Below are positions 35,278 through 44,180 of a DNA stretch of 64,000 nt, one piece after another (positions within the stretch are counted from its first letter, which is position 1; each line of letters begins with the position of its first letter). The translations under genes and the position numbers were made by a program. The notes under the pieces were generated by a model. It saw only the letters and a program-made list of their open reading frames with translations, did no database searches and was not told the origin of the DNA. The DNA lies in NCBI GenBank assembly GCA_035546295.1, contig DATKBT010000058.1, positions 31,495-95,494 of the forward strand, written 5' to 3'. This stretch comes from DATKBT01 sp035546295 (GTDB taxonomy: Bacteria; Acidobacteriota; Thermoanaerobaculia; Multivoradales; Multivoraceae).

Positions 35278-36467
35278 GAGGGTTTCCCCAACCCGACCAG
35301 CTCGCCCGCGGGCGGCTCCGCCGCCGAACTCTCCGGCCCCGGGCCGTGCGGTGCCGAGCCCTCAGGCGCCTTGGCCTCGGACGCGCGCAGCCGGTAGTAG
35401 AGGGCGTCGCGACGTTGCGAGCAATGGGTGCAGGTGCCGATCGGCCTGCCTCCGTGCAAGCCGCGCAGGATGTCCTCGAGCAGGGGCGCCTCGGCGAGCG
35501 CGTCGAAGTCGTCGCGCGGGAAGTAGGCGATCGGAGCGCCCTCCCAGAAGATGCACGGCGAGACCGCTCCGTTGGGGCGGATGACGAAGAAGTCTCCCGG
35601 CCACACGCAGCCCTTGGCGGCCTCGAGCTCGCGGTACTGATCGTACTCCTGGCGGTCGATCCCGGCCTTGCGACGGAACTTGGTGCGCCGGCGCTGTGCG
35701 AAGTAGCCGCGCGTCTGCGCGGGCTCGTCGAAGTCCGGGTAGGAGGCGAGCACCAGCCCGCGGCGCACGGCGTCCCGGGCGGTGGCCTCGAGGTCGCGGC
35801 GCAGATCCTCGGGGTCCTCGCCGTCGAGCAGCTCCGGTCCGACATCGACACCCGTGGTCGGCGCCACGAAGCGGACGTCGAGCTCGTCCGCACCCCAATG
35901 CTCGGCGAACGCCGGCAGCGAGCGGAGGTCGCCGCGGTTGGTCTTCATCCAGGTGAAGATGATCCTCAAGCCGGTCGTGCCGCCGTGCGCGGCGCGCACC
36001 CGGTTGAGCAGCTCGAGCCGCTCCTCGAGCCGCGAGAATCTGCCGCCGACGCGGATCGACTCGTAGGTCTCGGCGTGGGTGCCGTCGATCGAGACGCCCA
36101 CGGTGCGCACCTTCGCCTGGCAGATCGCCTCGGCCTTGGCCTCGGTCAGCGCCAGCAGGTTGGTCGGGAACCAGAGGTCGGGCACCCGGTGCTTACCCGC
36201 GATGCGCACGATCTCGTCGAACTGTGGGTGCAGCAGCGGCTCCGCCGCGCAGGCGAGGGCGACCCGCCAGGCGCGCGGGAACAGCTCGGTGGCGATGCGG
36301 TCGAACACCGCGATCGGCATCATGCCGGTGGGCGACAGCTCGAGGTCGTGCGGCGGAAAGCGCACGCGATCGGTGGCCGCGAAGTAGCACATCCGGCACT
36401 TGAGGTTGCAGCGCTCGGTGGTGTCGAGGATGACCGTCAGCGGCCGGGTCGGTAGCGGGTGGTACAT
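35274..36467 (-). CDS. Radical SAM/SPASM-type enzyme
   Basis: A 397-residue radical SAM protein. The 4Fe-4S cluster motif CxxxCxxC is at Cys20, Cys24, Cys27 (TTERCNLKCRMCYFA), followed by the GGE-like LACAAEPLLHP and a barrel pattern (TVGVSIDGTHAETYESIR). The C-terminal part has a SPASM-like cysteine set: KGCVWPGDFFVIRPNGAVSPCIFWEG (in outline) and IGTCTHCSQRRDALYYR. Substrate unknown: SPASM enzymes modify peptides, sugars or other small molecules. It begins 31 bases after the CxxC protein gene and overlaps the next gene by 4 bases at its stop. The C-terminal 25 residues are low-complexity. Confidence 0.85.
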   Translation of the reverse strand: MYHPLPTRPLTVILDTTERCNLKCRMCYFAATDRVRFPPHDLELSPTGMMPIAVFDRIATELFPRAWRVALACAAEPLLHPQFDEIVRIAGKHRVPDLWFPTNLLALTEAKAEAICQAKVRTVGVSIDGTHAETYESIRVGGRFSRLEERLELLNRVRAAHGGTTGLRIIFTWMKTNRGDLRSLPAFAEHWGADELDVRFVAPTTGVDVGPELLDGEDPEDLRRDLEATARDAVRRGLVLASYPDFDEPAQTRGYFAQRRRTKFRRKAGIDRQEYDQYRELEAAKGCVWPGDFFVIRPNGAVSPCIFWEGAPIAYFPRDDFDALAEAPLLEDILRGLHGGRPIGTCTHCSQRRDALYYRLRASEAKAPEGSAPHGPGPESSAAEPPAGELVGLGKPS

Positions 36468-36498
36468 CGGTCTCGGTCTCGGGGCCGCTCGCGCACGT

Positions 36499-36813
36499 TC
36501 AGTCGAGGTCGAAGGGGCGCGGCGGCGGTGTGTCGTCGTCGACGTCGCCGGCGTCCTCGACCGCCTTGCGGAAGCGCTCTTCGAGAATCCGCTCGCGGTC
36601 CTTCATCGCCTCCCTCTCCTGGTCGAACAGCGCCTCGGCGCGGCTCTTGTCACGCTCCAGATCGGCGAACAGGTCCTCGAAGCTCTTGCCTCCGCCGGGG
36701 GGCGCCTTGCTGGCTCGATGCGAGAGAATCGCCCCGGTCCCCGCGTCGACCACCATCTCGCCGCGGCAGTGGGGACAGCGGATCGTGAGGCGCTTGCCGG
36801 GGGCGCTGCTCAT
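36499..36813 (-). CDS. Small CxxC-motif protein
   Basis: A 104-residue protein with a single zinc-knuckle-like pair CPHCRGEM (Cys13, Cys16), a conserved-looking VVDAGTGAILSHR, then a charged helix (about 42-90, rich in Arg/Glu/Lys) and an acidic proline tail. One CxxC alone would need a second protein or a dimer to bind zinc. I do not recognise a named family. It is the first gene of the minus-strand set leading to the radical SAM enzyme and is divergent from the Wzm gene across 197 bases. Confidence 0.7.
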   Translation of the reverse strand: MSSAPGKRLTIRCPHCRGEMVVDAGTGAILSHRASKAPPGGGKSFEDLFADLERDKSRAEALFDQEREAMKDRERILEERFRKAVEDAGDVDDDTPPPRPFDLD

Positions 36814-37010
36814 CGAGGAAGTCTAACCGACGCCGCGGCTGTCGCTGGTCCGCGAGTGGTCGTCGCCGCGGGCGCCGCGGGTGACCGGCCCGCCGGCGGC
36901 CGATCGAGGTGCGCGAGCCGGGGATCGCCGGAGTCGCCAGTCTCAGGCGTCCGCGTCCGGGGCGCTGGCTCACGCGGCGCCTGCGCCCCTGACCGTACAA
37001 TCGCGGACCG

Positions 37011-37865
37011 ATGAACGAAGCGGACGACCTGCTCGCGACGAGCGCTCCCGCCGGAGCCGAGGGGGGGACGCTGCGGCGGCTCGTGCACCACCGCGGGCTG
37101 CTCGCGACCCTGATCGCCCGCGAGGTCGTCGCCCGCTACCGCGGCAGCGTCCTCGGGTTCCTCTGGTCCCTGGTCAATCCGTTGATGCTGCTCGGGGTGT
37201 TCTCGCTGGTCTTCGGTCTGTTCTTCGCGCCGCGCAGTGGGGACGTCACGACGAGCCCCTACCCGCTCTACCTGATCACGGGGCTGTTCCCGTGGATCTG
37301 GGCCTCCTCCTCGCTGCTCGACGGCACCGTCGCGTTGACGGTCAACGCGGGCCTCATCCGCAAGGCGGTGTTCCCGATCGACCTGCTGCCGATCGTCACC
37401 GTCTGCTCGCATCTCGTGCACTTCCTGCTGGCGCTGCCGATCCTGGTCGGCGCGCTCGGAGTCGGCCGGTTGCTCGGTCACCCCGTGCTGTCAGCCGTCT
37501 CGCCGCTGGCGATCGTGGTCGTCGTGCTCGAGCTGATCATGCTCGCCGGCGTCGCGCTCGGACTGGCGGTGCTGCACGTGCACTTCAAGGACGTGCGCGA
37601 CCTGCTCGCCAACCTCCTCCAGCTCCTGTTCTTCGTGCAACCGATCCTCTACTCGTTCGCCGACGTGCCCTGGCGAGCGCTGCGCGCGGCGATCCTGGTC
37701 AACCCGTTCACGCCGTTCACGCTCTCCTACCAGCAGCTCTTGTTCTTCGGCGAGCTGCCGGCGGCGGCGACCTGGGCGCACATGGTGGCGCTGGCGCTGC
37801 TCGGCGCAGCGTGCGGGACGTGGCTCTACCGGCGGCTCGCGGACACCATCGTGGAGGCGGTGTGA
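37011..37865 (+). CDS. wzm: ABC-2 type polysaccharide export permease (Wzm-like)
   Basis: The membrane subunit of an ABC exporter for O-antigen or a similar glycan. The 284 residues have an N-terminal amphipathic region, LIAREVVARYRGSVLGFLWSLVNPLMLLGVFSLVFG (the family entry into the first helix), and six membrane helices in all, with FPWIWASSSL and VQPILYSFADVP in loops. The stop overlaps the start of the ATPase gene in GTGA, so the two subunits are made together. Which polymer is exported cannot be read here; the divergent set with a GT-C-like and a radical SAM gene may belong to the same pathway. Confidence 0.92.
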   Translation: MNEADDLLATSAPAGAEGGTLRRLVHHRGLLATLIAREVVARYRGSVLGFLWSLVNPLMLLGVFSLVFGLFFAPRSGDVTTSPYPLYLITGLFPWIWASSSLLDGTVALTVNAGLIRKAVFPIDLLPIVTVCSHLVHFLLALPILVGALGVGRLLGHPVLSAVSPLAIVVVVLELIMLAGVALGLAVLHVHFKDVRDLLANLLQLLFFVQPILYSFADVPWRALRAAILVNPFTPFTLSYQQLLFFGELPAAATWAHMVALALLGAACGTWLYRRLADTIVEAV

Positions 37866-39184
37866 GCCGCGCGATCGAGGTCGAGGGGGTGAGCAAGCTC
37901 TATCGGCGCTTGGCCGCCGGCTACCAGCTGCGCACGCTCAAGAGCGTCCTGCTGGGTCGCGGCATGACCGCGGGGCTCAGCTCCGCGGAGACCATCGCCG
38001 CGCTGCGCGACGTGAGCTTCAAGGTCGAGCAGGGGGAGGCGTTCGGCGTCGTCGGCGGCAACGGTTCGGGCAAGTCGACCCTGCTCAAGCTGATCGCGGG
38101 GCTGCTGCGGCCGACCGCCGGAACAGTCGTGGCGCGCGGTCGGGTCGCCGCCCTGATCGAGCTGGGCGCCGGCTTCCACCCGGAGATCTCGGGGCGCGAG
38201 AACATCTACATCAATGGCGCGGTCCTGGGCCTGCCGCGGCGGGAGATCGACCGGCGCTACGACGAGATCGTCGAGTTCTCGGGGCTCGGCGACTTCATCG
38301 AGGAGCCGGTCAAGAACTACTCGTCGGGCATGTACGTTCGCCTCGGCTTCGCGGTCGCCATCCATACCGACCCGGACGTCCTGCTGGTCGACGAGGTGCT
38401 GGCGGTCGGCGACGAGGCCTTCGCCCACCGCTGCATCCACCGCATCGAATCGCTCCTGGCGCGCGGGAGGACGGTGCTCTTCGTCAGCCACGGGCTCGAC
38501 CTGGTCGAGCACCTGTGCGATCGCGTGCTGTGGCTCGATCGCGGGATCAGCCAGCGGCTCGGGGAGCCTCGGGAGGTGATCGACGCCTACCGCCAGCAGG
38601 TCGCCGAGGAGGAGGGGCGGCAGCACCGGCGGGACAAGGAGTCTGAGCCCGCCGCGGCCGGGGCGCCGGGGGCGGCGGGGTCGGAGCCGGGTCGTCCTCG
38701 CCGGTGGGGCTCGCGCCGGGCCGAGATCACGCAGGCGCGCCTGCTGGTCGCGGGCGAGGAGCGCTACGACTTCGCCACCGGCGCCGACGTCGTGTTCGAG
38801 CTCGACGTCGAAACGGCGGCCGCGCTCGACGACTTCGTCTTCGGGCTCGCGATCTCGACCCCCCGCGGGATCGAGTGCTGGGGCACCAACACCGATCTCG
38901 CCGGGCTCGAGCCCGAGCGGCTCGCGGGCTCGGCGCGCGTTCGCGTCGAGTGCCCCGGCCTGCGACTGGCGCCCGGCGAGTACCAGGTCGACGTGGCGGT
39001 GCATGCGCGCGACGGCGCCCCCTACGACTATCGGCGTCGGGCGTTTCGGTTTACCGTGTCCTCCGCGGAGCGTGGTGTCGGGGTCTACTTCCCGGCCCAT
39101 CGCTGGGGGTTCGAGGGCGGCGTCGCGTGGCGCCGCGCCCGCCACGCTGCGCAGCGGCCGCCGCGCGAGGCGGACACCGAGTGA
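37862..39184 (+). CDS. wzt: Polysaccharide ABC transporter ATPase with C-terminal carbohydrate-binding domain (Wzt-like)
   Basis: A 440-residue ABC ATPase. Residues 1-245 carry Walker A FGVVGGNGSGKST, an ABC signature of the Wzt type (NYSSGMYVRLGFA), Walker B DVLLVDEVLAVGDEAF and the His switch in FVSHGLD. Residues about 285-425 match the Wzt C-terminal beta-sandwich that recognises the capped end of the polymer (YDFATGADVVFELDVE, FGLAISTPRGIECWGTNTD). The two halves are joined by an Ala/Gly-rich linker. A Wzt with this domain indicates an exporter that checks a terminal modification of the glycan. GTG start in the stop of wzm; the DUF3467 gene follows 13 bases downstream. Confidence 0.93.
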   Translation: MSRAIEVEGVSKLYRRLAAGYQLRTLKSVLLGRGMTAGLSSAETIAALRDVSFKVEQGEAFGVVGGNGSGKSTLLKLIAGLLRPTAGTVVARGRVAALIELGAGFHPEISGRENIYINGAVLGLPRREIDRRYDEIVEFSGLGDFIEEPVKNYSSGMYVRLGFAVAIHTDPDVLLVDEVLAVGDEAFAHRCIHRIESLLARGRTVLFVSHGLDLVEHLCDRVLWLDRGISQRLGEPREVIDAYRQQVAEEEGRQHRRDKESEPAAAGAPGAAGSEPGRPRRWGSRRAEITQARLLVAGEERYDFATGADVVFELDVETAAALDDFVFGLAISTPRGIECWGTNTDLAGLEPERLAGSARVRVECPGLRLAPGEYQVDVAVHARDGAPYDYRRRAFRFTVSSAERGVGVYFPAHRWGFEGGVAWRRARHAAQRPPREADTE

Positions 39185-39197
39185 GGAGGGACCGACG

Positions 39198-39482
39198 ATG
39201 GCAGACCAGGCGGCGCGCGAGATCAACATCAAGATCGACGACGAGGAGCTCAAGGGGCGTTACGCCAACCTCCTGCGCATCGCGCACACCAACGAGGAGT
39301 TCATCCTCGACTTCATCAACATGGTGCCGCCCCAGGGGGTGGTCACCGCCAGAGTGGTCACCAGCCCGGGGCATCTCAAACGCATCGTGCGGGCGCTCGA
39401 GACGAATCTCGAGCGTTACGAGCGCGCGCACGGCGTCATCGCCGAGGCGCCGGGGCCCGAGGGTCCCGCAGGCGTGAACTGA
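39198..39482 (+). CDS. DUF3467 family protein
   Basis: A 94-residue protein matching the DUF3467 pattern: INIKIDDEELKGRYANLLRIAHTNEEFILDFI near the N-terminus and VVTSPGHLKRIVRALETNLERYE in the second half. The family is small, widespread and without known function. GAGGAGGG lies about 7 bases before the ATG. It follows wzt by 13 bases and so may be translated from the same message, but similar proteins occur in many contexts and a link with glycan export is not implied. Confidence 0.87.
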   Translation: MADQAAREINIKIDDEELKGRYANLLRIAHTNEEFILDFINMVPPQGVVTARVVTSPGHLKRIVRALETNLERYERAHGVIAEAPGPEGPAGVN

Positions 39483-39752
39483 CGGGCGACGCGAGACGCC
39501 CGCGCCATGCGGCCATCGAGCCGCGATCGGGTCGCTCCCTCGTCGAGCCACGGTCGCTCACCGCCGAGGTCGATCCGTTACGATCCACGAGGTCTCGTCG
39601 GTGGCCGCGAGCACGGCTCCGGCGGCACCCGCCAACACCTGATCGGGGTGGAAGCCCGAGCTCGCCAGCGGCGCCGGGCATCCGAGGGGGGCGCCGGACC
39701 CGCTGGGGTGCGGAACCGGCCCGATCGCAACCAGAGCGCGAGGAGGAGTCCG

Positions 39753-41579
39753 TTGATCGTCGAGCCACGCAACGCCGTCACCGAAGCTGCCGAGTGGAGT
39801 CTCGACGAGCTGGTCCCCGAGAAGCTGGACGACGCGATCGCGGCGCTCGAGCGCGCGGTGGAGGGGCTCGAGGCGCGCCGCACCGAGCTCGGCGCCGGGC
39901 GCGCGCGCGACATCGAGGGCGGCACGCTGCTCGCGTTGCTCGAAGAGTACGAGCGGCTGGTCGCCGACGCCTGGAAGCTGAGCGGCTGGGCGTCGCTGGC
40001 GTTCGCCGCGGACACGCAGAGCGACGAGGCCCTGGCTCGGCGTAACCGCACCGAGCAGGCGCTGACCGAGATCCAGAACCGCACCCTGTTCCTGACCCTG
40101 TGGTGGCAGGAGCTCGACGACGACGAGTGCGCGCGGCTCGTCCTTCGGCTGCAGAGTGCCGGCGCCAGCGCCGATCTGGTGTTCTTCCTGTCCGACCTGC
40201 GCCGGCTCGCCCCCTACCGGCTCGACGAGCGCAGCGAGCAGATCGTCAACCTGAAGGACCAGGACGGCATCTCGGGGGTGCTCACCCTGTACTCGATGAT
40301 CACCAACGCCTTCGGATTCACGCCCGCGATCGAGGAAGCGGAGGCGAAGGAGCGGTCGCTGACGCGCGACGAGCTGATGAGCTACGCCTACTCGGCGGTG
40401 CCGGCGGAGCGCGAGGCCGCCTACCGCGAGCTCCACCGCGTCTACGGCGAGCAGGCGAAGGTGCTCGGCCAGATGTACGTGCACAGGGTTCAGGACTGGT
40501 GCAACGAGAACGTGAGGCTGCGCGGTTACCGGTCGCCCATCAACGTGCGCAACGTCGCCAACGACGTTCCCGACGAGGCGGTCGAGACTCTGCTCGACGT
40601 CGTCGGCGAGGGCGCCGGCATCTTTCAGCGCTACTTCCGACTCAAGGCCTCGTGGCTGGGGCAGGACCGGTTGCGGCGCTTCGACCTGTACGCCCCGATC
40701 TCCCCCTCGTCGGCCTCGGTCACCTACGGCGAGGCGGTGCCGATGGTGCTCGACACCTTCGCCGGCTTCAGCGGGCAGCTCGCGGCGCACGCGCGTCGCG
40801 TGTTCGACGAGCGCCACATCGACGCTCGGCAACGCCGTGGCAAGAAGGGGGGCGCGTTCTGTGCGACCGTGCTGCCCGAGCTGACCCCCTGGGTTCTGGT
40901 CAACTACTCGAACCGCCTGCGCGACGTCACCACCCTGGCGCACGAGCTGGGGCACGCGGTGCACAGCATGATGGCGGCCGATCACTCGGTGCTGACCCAG
41001 CACCCCAGCCTCCCGCTCGCGGAGACCGCTTCGGTGTTCGCCGAGATGCTGGTGATCGAGCGCCTGCTCGAGGAGCGCAAGGACGACCCGCTGGCTCAGC
41101 GCGAGTTGCTGGCGGCCGCGATCGACGACCTCTACGCCACGATCCTGCGCCAGGCGTTCTTCGTCCGCTACGAGCTCGAGGCGCACGAGGCGATCCGCCG
41201 CGGCGCCCAGCTCGAGGAGCTGCACGAGATCTACTGGCGGCAGCTCGAGCAGCAGTTCGGCGACAGCGTCGAGCTCGATCCCGGCTTCCGGCGCGAGTGG
41301 GTGTCGATCCCCCACATCTACTCGACGCCCTTCTACTGCTACGCCTACACCTTCGGGCAGCTCCTGGTGCTGGCGCTCTATCAGCGCTACCGCGAGGAGG
41401 GCGAGGCGTTCGTCCCCGGCTACCTCGAGCTGCTGTCGTTCGGCGGCGCCGAGCGCCCGCAGAAGATCCTCGAGCGCTCCGGCGTCGACGTCACCGACCG
41501 CGGCTTCTGGCTCGGCGGCATGGCCGTCGTCGAGGAGATGATCGGGCGCCTCGAACGCATCGAGGTGCCCGAGTCGTAG
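39753..41579 (+). CDS. M3 family oligoendopeptidase (PepF-like)
   Basis: A 608-residue zinc peptidase of family M3. The motif HELGH is at His397-His401 (LAHELGHAVHSMMA), and the third zinc ligand Glu424 follows in LPLAETASVFAEML, with the right spacing. The N-terminal helical half covers the active site as in PepF. It should cut short peptides in the cytoplasm; there is no signal peptide. The TTG at 39753 is chosen because AGGAGGAG lies just before it and the next residues are family-like; the open frame further upstream is Arg/Ser-rich. A hairpin follows its stop codon directly. Confidence 0.92.
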   Translation: MIVEPRNAVTEAAEWSLDELVPEKLDDAIAALERAVEGLEARRTELGAGRARDIEGGTLLALLEEYERLVADAWKLSGWASLAFAADTQSDEALARRNRTEQALTEIQNRTLFLTLWWQELDDDECARLVLRLQSAGASADLVFFLSDLRRLAPYRLDERSEQIVNLKDQDGISGVLTLYSMITNAFGFTPAIEEAEAKERSLTRDELMSYAYSAVPAEREAAYRELHRVYGEQAKVLGQMYVHRVQDWCNENVRLRGYRSPINVRNVANDVPDEAVETLLDVVGEGAGIFQRYFRLKASWLGQDRLRRFDLYAPISPSSASVTYGEAVPMVLDTFAGFSGQLAAHARRVFDERHIDARQRRGKKGGAFCATVLPELTPWVLVNYSNRLRDVTTLAHELGHAVHSMMAADHSVLTQHPSLPLAETASVFAEMLVIERLLEERKDDPLAQRELLAAAIDDLYATILRQAFFVRYELEAHEAIRRGAQLEELHEIYWRQLEQQFGDSVELDPGFRREWVSIPHIYSTPFYCYAYTFGQLLVLALYQRYREEGEAFVPGYLELLSFGGAERPQKILERSGVDVTDRGFWLGGMAVVEEMIGRLERIEVPES

Positions 41580-41601
41580 CGGCCGGCGTCCTTGCCGGCC
41601 G
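41580..41601 (+). terminator. Hairpin after the M3 peptidase gene
   Basis: CGGCCGGC-GTCCTT-GCCGGCCG, an 8-bp stem with a 6-base loop, begins directly after the stop codon. No T run follows, so it may act with Rho or as a 3'-end barrier between convergent genes. Confidence 0.5.
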
Positions 41602-41697
41602 GCGCGCTCGCGATCGCCAGCGGCTCCGTACAGCCACTGGTCGCGAGCCGGGGCGGGCCGCTCGCCGCCGCTCCGCGCCGCCTCACGCGCCGCCGCC

Positions 41698-42171
41698 TCA
41701 GCGCGCCCCGCGCGAGACCGCGATCAGCTCGACCTCGAAGGCCAAGTTGGCGTTCTTGGGGATCAGCGGCGGCCGACCGCGGCGGCCGTAGGCGAGCGGG
41801 GAGGGGATCTCGAGCTTGCGACGGCCGCCCTCGCGCATGCCGACGACGCCCTTCTCCCAGCCCTGGATGACCTGGCCCCGTCCGAGCTGGAAGGCGAAGG
41901 GTTGACCGCTGTCCAGACTCGACTCGAACTTGGTGCCGTCCTCGAGCCAGCCGGTGTAGTGCATCTGCACCATCATCCCCGGCCGCGCCTCCTCCCCGTC
42001 GCCGACCTCGAGGTCGAGGTAGCGCAGGCCCTTCTTGAGCTCCACCCAGCCCTCCTGGTCGTCACCTTCGCCCCCGCCGAGCGTGAACGCCGGGAGGGCG
42101 AGCAACGCCAACGTGGCAAGGAGGGCGACCAGGGGGAGTCGAAGAGGGGCGAGCAATCGGGATCGCGACAT
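41698..42171 (-). CDS. Secreted FKBP-type peptidyl-prolyl isomerase
   Basis: A 157-residue protein with a signal peptide (residues 1-31, a long Leu/Ala stretch) and one FKBP domain: MVQMHYTGWLEDGTKFESSLDSGQPFAFQLG, VIQGWEKGVVGMREGGRRKLEIP, AYG and LAFEVELIAV, each piece given in outline. It should isomerise proline bonds outside the cytoplasm. The stretch PLAYGRRGRPPLIPKNANL is the usual loop over the active site. It lies 44 bases after the acyl-CoA synthetase gene on the same strand. With the cyclophilin and the PpiD-like protein it is the third periplasmic proline isomerase in this window. Confidence 0.93.
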   Translation of the reverse strand: MSRSRLLAPLRLPLVALLATLALLALPAFTLGGGEGDDQEGWVELKKGLRYLDLEVGDGEEARPGMMVQMHYTGWLEDGTKFESSLDSGQPFAFQLGRGQVIQGWEKGVVGMREGGRRKLEIPSPLAYGRRGRPPLIPKNANLAFEVELIAVSRGAR

Positions 42172-42215
42172 CGGAACCTCCGGATCGGGATTCGGACCGG
42201 TTGGCGCGCCGCTCG

Positions 42216-44000
42216 TCAGGCGCGGACCTTCTGGGTCTTGAGATACATCGACGAGATGAGCGCGGTGTGGCGCTCGAGCACCACGCGCCGGCGCACCTTG
42301 AGAGTCGGCGTGATCTCGCCCTCCTCGAGCGTGAGCTCGCGGGCGAGCAGGCGCCAGTTGCGGATGCGCTCGTGATCGGCGAGCTGGCGGTTCACCGCCT
42401 GGACCGCCTCCTCGACCAGGGACTGCAGCGCCTCGTCGCAGGCGAGCTCCTCCGGCTCGCGCTCCTGGAGCTCCGGAGGGAGCTCCTCGAACCGCGGCAC
42501 CAGGAGCGCCGTCAGGTAGGGATAGCCGTCCCCGACGACGACGGCCTGGGCGATCGGCCGCTCGGCGATCAGGAGCTGCTCGATCGGCTGCGGCGCGATG
42601 TTCTTGCCGCCGCTGGTGACCAGCAGGTCCTTCTTGCGGTCGGTGATCGTGAGGAAGCCGTCGTCGTCGAGGTGGCCGACGTCGCCGGTGTGGAACCAGC
42701 CGTCTTCGTCGATCACCTCCGCGGTCGCCTCAGGGTTGTCCCAGTAGCCGCGCATCAGGCCGGGGCTCTTCGCCAGGATCTCGCCATCCTCGGCGATGCG
42801 CAGCTCGACCCCCGGGATCGCCTTGCCGACCGATCCCAGGCGCACCGCCGCCGGTCGCTCGGCGGCCAGCACCGGAGCGGTCTCGGTGAGCCCGTAGCCC
42901 TGGTAGAGCTGCAGCCCGATCGCCTCGAAGAACCGGCCGACCTCGAGCCCCAGCGCCGCTCCGCCCGAGATCGCGAAGCGCAGCCGACCGCCGAAGCGAT
43001 CCTTGATCTTGCGGAACACCAGCCGCTCGGCGAGCGTGCGGCGCACGAACAGCCAGGGCCCGACGAACCCGCGCCGCCTCGCCGCCGCGTGGCGCCGTCC
43101 GGCGTCGAGCGCCCACCGGAAGATCCGCTGCTTGCCGGGGCTCTCGCGCTCCACGTTGCCGATGACCCTCAGGTAGGCGCGCTCGTACAGCCGCGGCACC
43201 GAGGTCATCACCGTCGGCCGGACCGTCAGCATCAATGGCGGCACGCGCTCGATCGAAGGCGCGTAGTGGATGGCCACGCCCTGCAGCAGGAACAGATAGT
43301 CGACGGTGCGCTCGAAGACGTGCGAGAGCGGCAGGAAGGAGAGCGCCAGGTCGTTGGGGCCGATCGAGTAGAGATTGCGGCAGGCGAGCACGTTGCTGAC
43401 GAAGTTGCCGTGAGTGAGCATCACGCCCTTGGGATCGCCGGTGGTGCCGCTGGTGTAGATCAGGCTCGCCAGGTCCTCGGGCGTGACCCGGTCGATCATG
43501 CGCTCGAGAGGCCGGGAGGTCAGCTGCGCGGCGCCCTCGGCCTGCAGGCGGACGAGGCTGTGCTCGTCCCCGCCTGCTCTGCGCTCCTCCTCGTCGAAGG
43601 CGACGACCTCGGCCGCCTGGCCGAGCGAGCGGCGTTGCGACGCCACGCTCTCCCCGCGCTCCTGGCCGCTGTAGAAGATCCAGCGGCTCCCGCTGTTGCG
43701 CAGGATGTAGCCCACCTGATCCGGCATCAGCGTCGGGTACAGCGGCACGGTGACCGCGCCGAGCAGGTGACAGGCGAGATCGACGACGTGCCACTCCGGG
43801 CGATTCTCGGCGAAGATCGCCACCCGCTGGCCCTTCTCGACGCCGCGTTCCTCGAGCGCGATGGCCAGGGAGTGGACGGCCGAGACGAAGTCGGCGGTCG
43901 AGACCTGCTCGATCCGCTTCCCGCGTTTGATCGACAGCAGCGACGTGCGACCTGCGCTGTGGTCTCGCACGTGCAGAACGAGGTCTGCGAGAGTCTCCAC
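42216..44000 (-). CDS. Long-chain acyl-CoA synthetase (AMP-forming)
   Basis: A 594-residue ANL-superfamily ligase of the FadD15/long-chain type. It should activate fatty acids with ATP and CoA. Motifs in order: the P-loop SLIYTSGTTGDPKGVMLTHG, LPLSHVFERTV, GGAALGLEVGRFFEAIG, YQGYGLTETAPVL, WFHTGDVGHLDDDGFL, and DRKKDLLVTSGGKNIAP; the C-terminal part has VGDGYPYLTALLVP and the closing helical region with a Lys/Thr stretch ITPTLKVRR. GTG start at 44000. Together with acs, aceA and aceB it supports growth on fatty acids or acetate. The 180 bases before it contain short CTCGGGAT repeats. Confidence 0.93.
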   Translation of the reverse strand: METLADLVLHVRDHSAGRTSLLSIKRGKRIEQVSTADFVSAVHSLAIALEERGVEKGQRVAIFAENRPEWHVVDLACHLLGAVTVPLYPTLMPDQVGYILRNSGSRWIFYSGQERGESVASQRRSLGQAAEVVAFDEEERRAGGDEHSLVRLQAEGAAQLTSRPLERMIDRVTPEDLASLIYTSGTTGDPKGVMLTHGNFVSNVLACRNLYSIGPNDLALSFLPLSHVFERTVDYLFLLQGVAIHYAPSIERVPPLMLTVRPTVMTSVPRLYERAYLRVIGNVERESPGKQRIFRWALDAGRRHAAARRRGFVGPWLFVRRTLAERLVFRKIKDRFGGRLRFAISGGAALGLEVGRFFEAIGLQLYQGYGLTETAPVLAAERPAAVRLGSVGKAIPGVELRIAEDGEILAKSPGLMRGYWDNPEATAEVIDEDGWFHTGDVGHLDDDGFLTITDRKKDLLVTSGGKNIAPQPIEQLLIAERPIAQAVVVGDGYPYLTALLVPRFEELPPELQEREPEELACDEALQSLVEEAVQAVNRQLADHERIRNWRLLARELTLEEGEITPTLKVRRRVVLERHTALISSMYLKTQKVRA

Positions 44001-44009
44001 GGGTGGTCG

Positions 44010-44052
44010 GGTCTCGGGATCTCGGGATCTCGGGCTCTCGGCGGTCTCGGCG
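44010..44052. repeat. Short CTCGGGAT-type direct repeats
   Basis: About five imperfect repeats of an 8-base unit like CTCGGGAT lie in the gap between the acyl-CoA synthetase start and the yggS stop. No coding role seen. Confidence 0.5.
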
Positions 44053-44180
44053 CTCGCGAGCCGAGGCGGCGGGCTCGGCTCGAGAAGAAGGCGAAGATAG
44101 CACGCGCCATTGCAGGGATGCGGCGTTAGCGGGCGGCGTCGAGGGGGCCGCGGGGCATCGCTCGGCGGGAGTCGAGCCGG

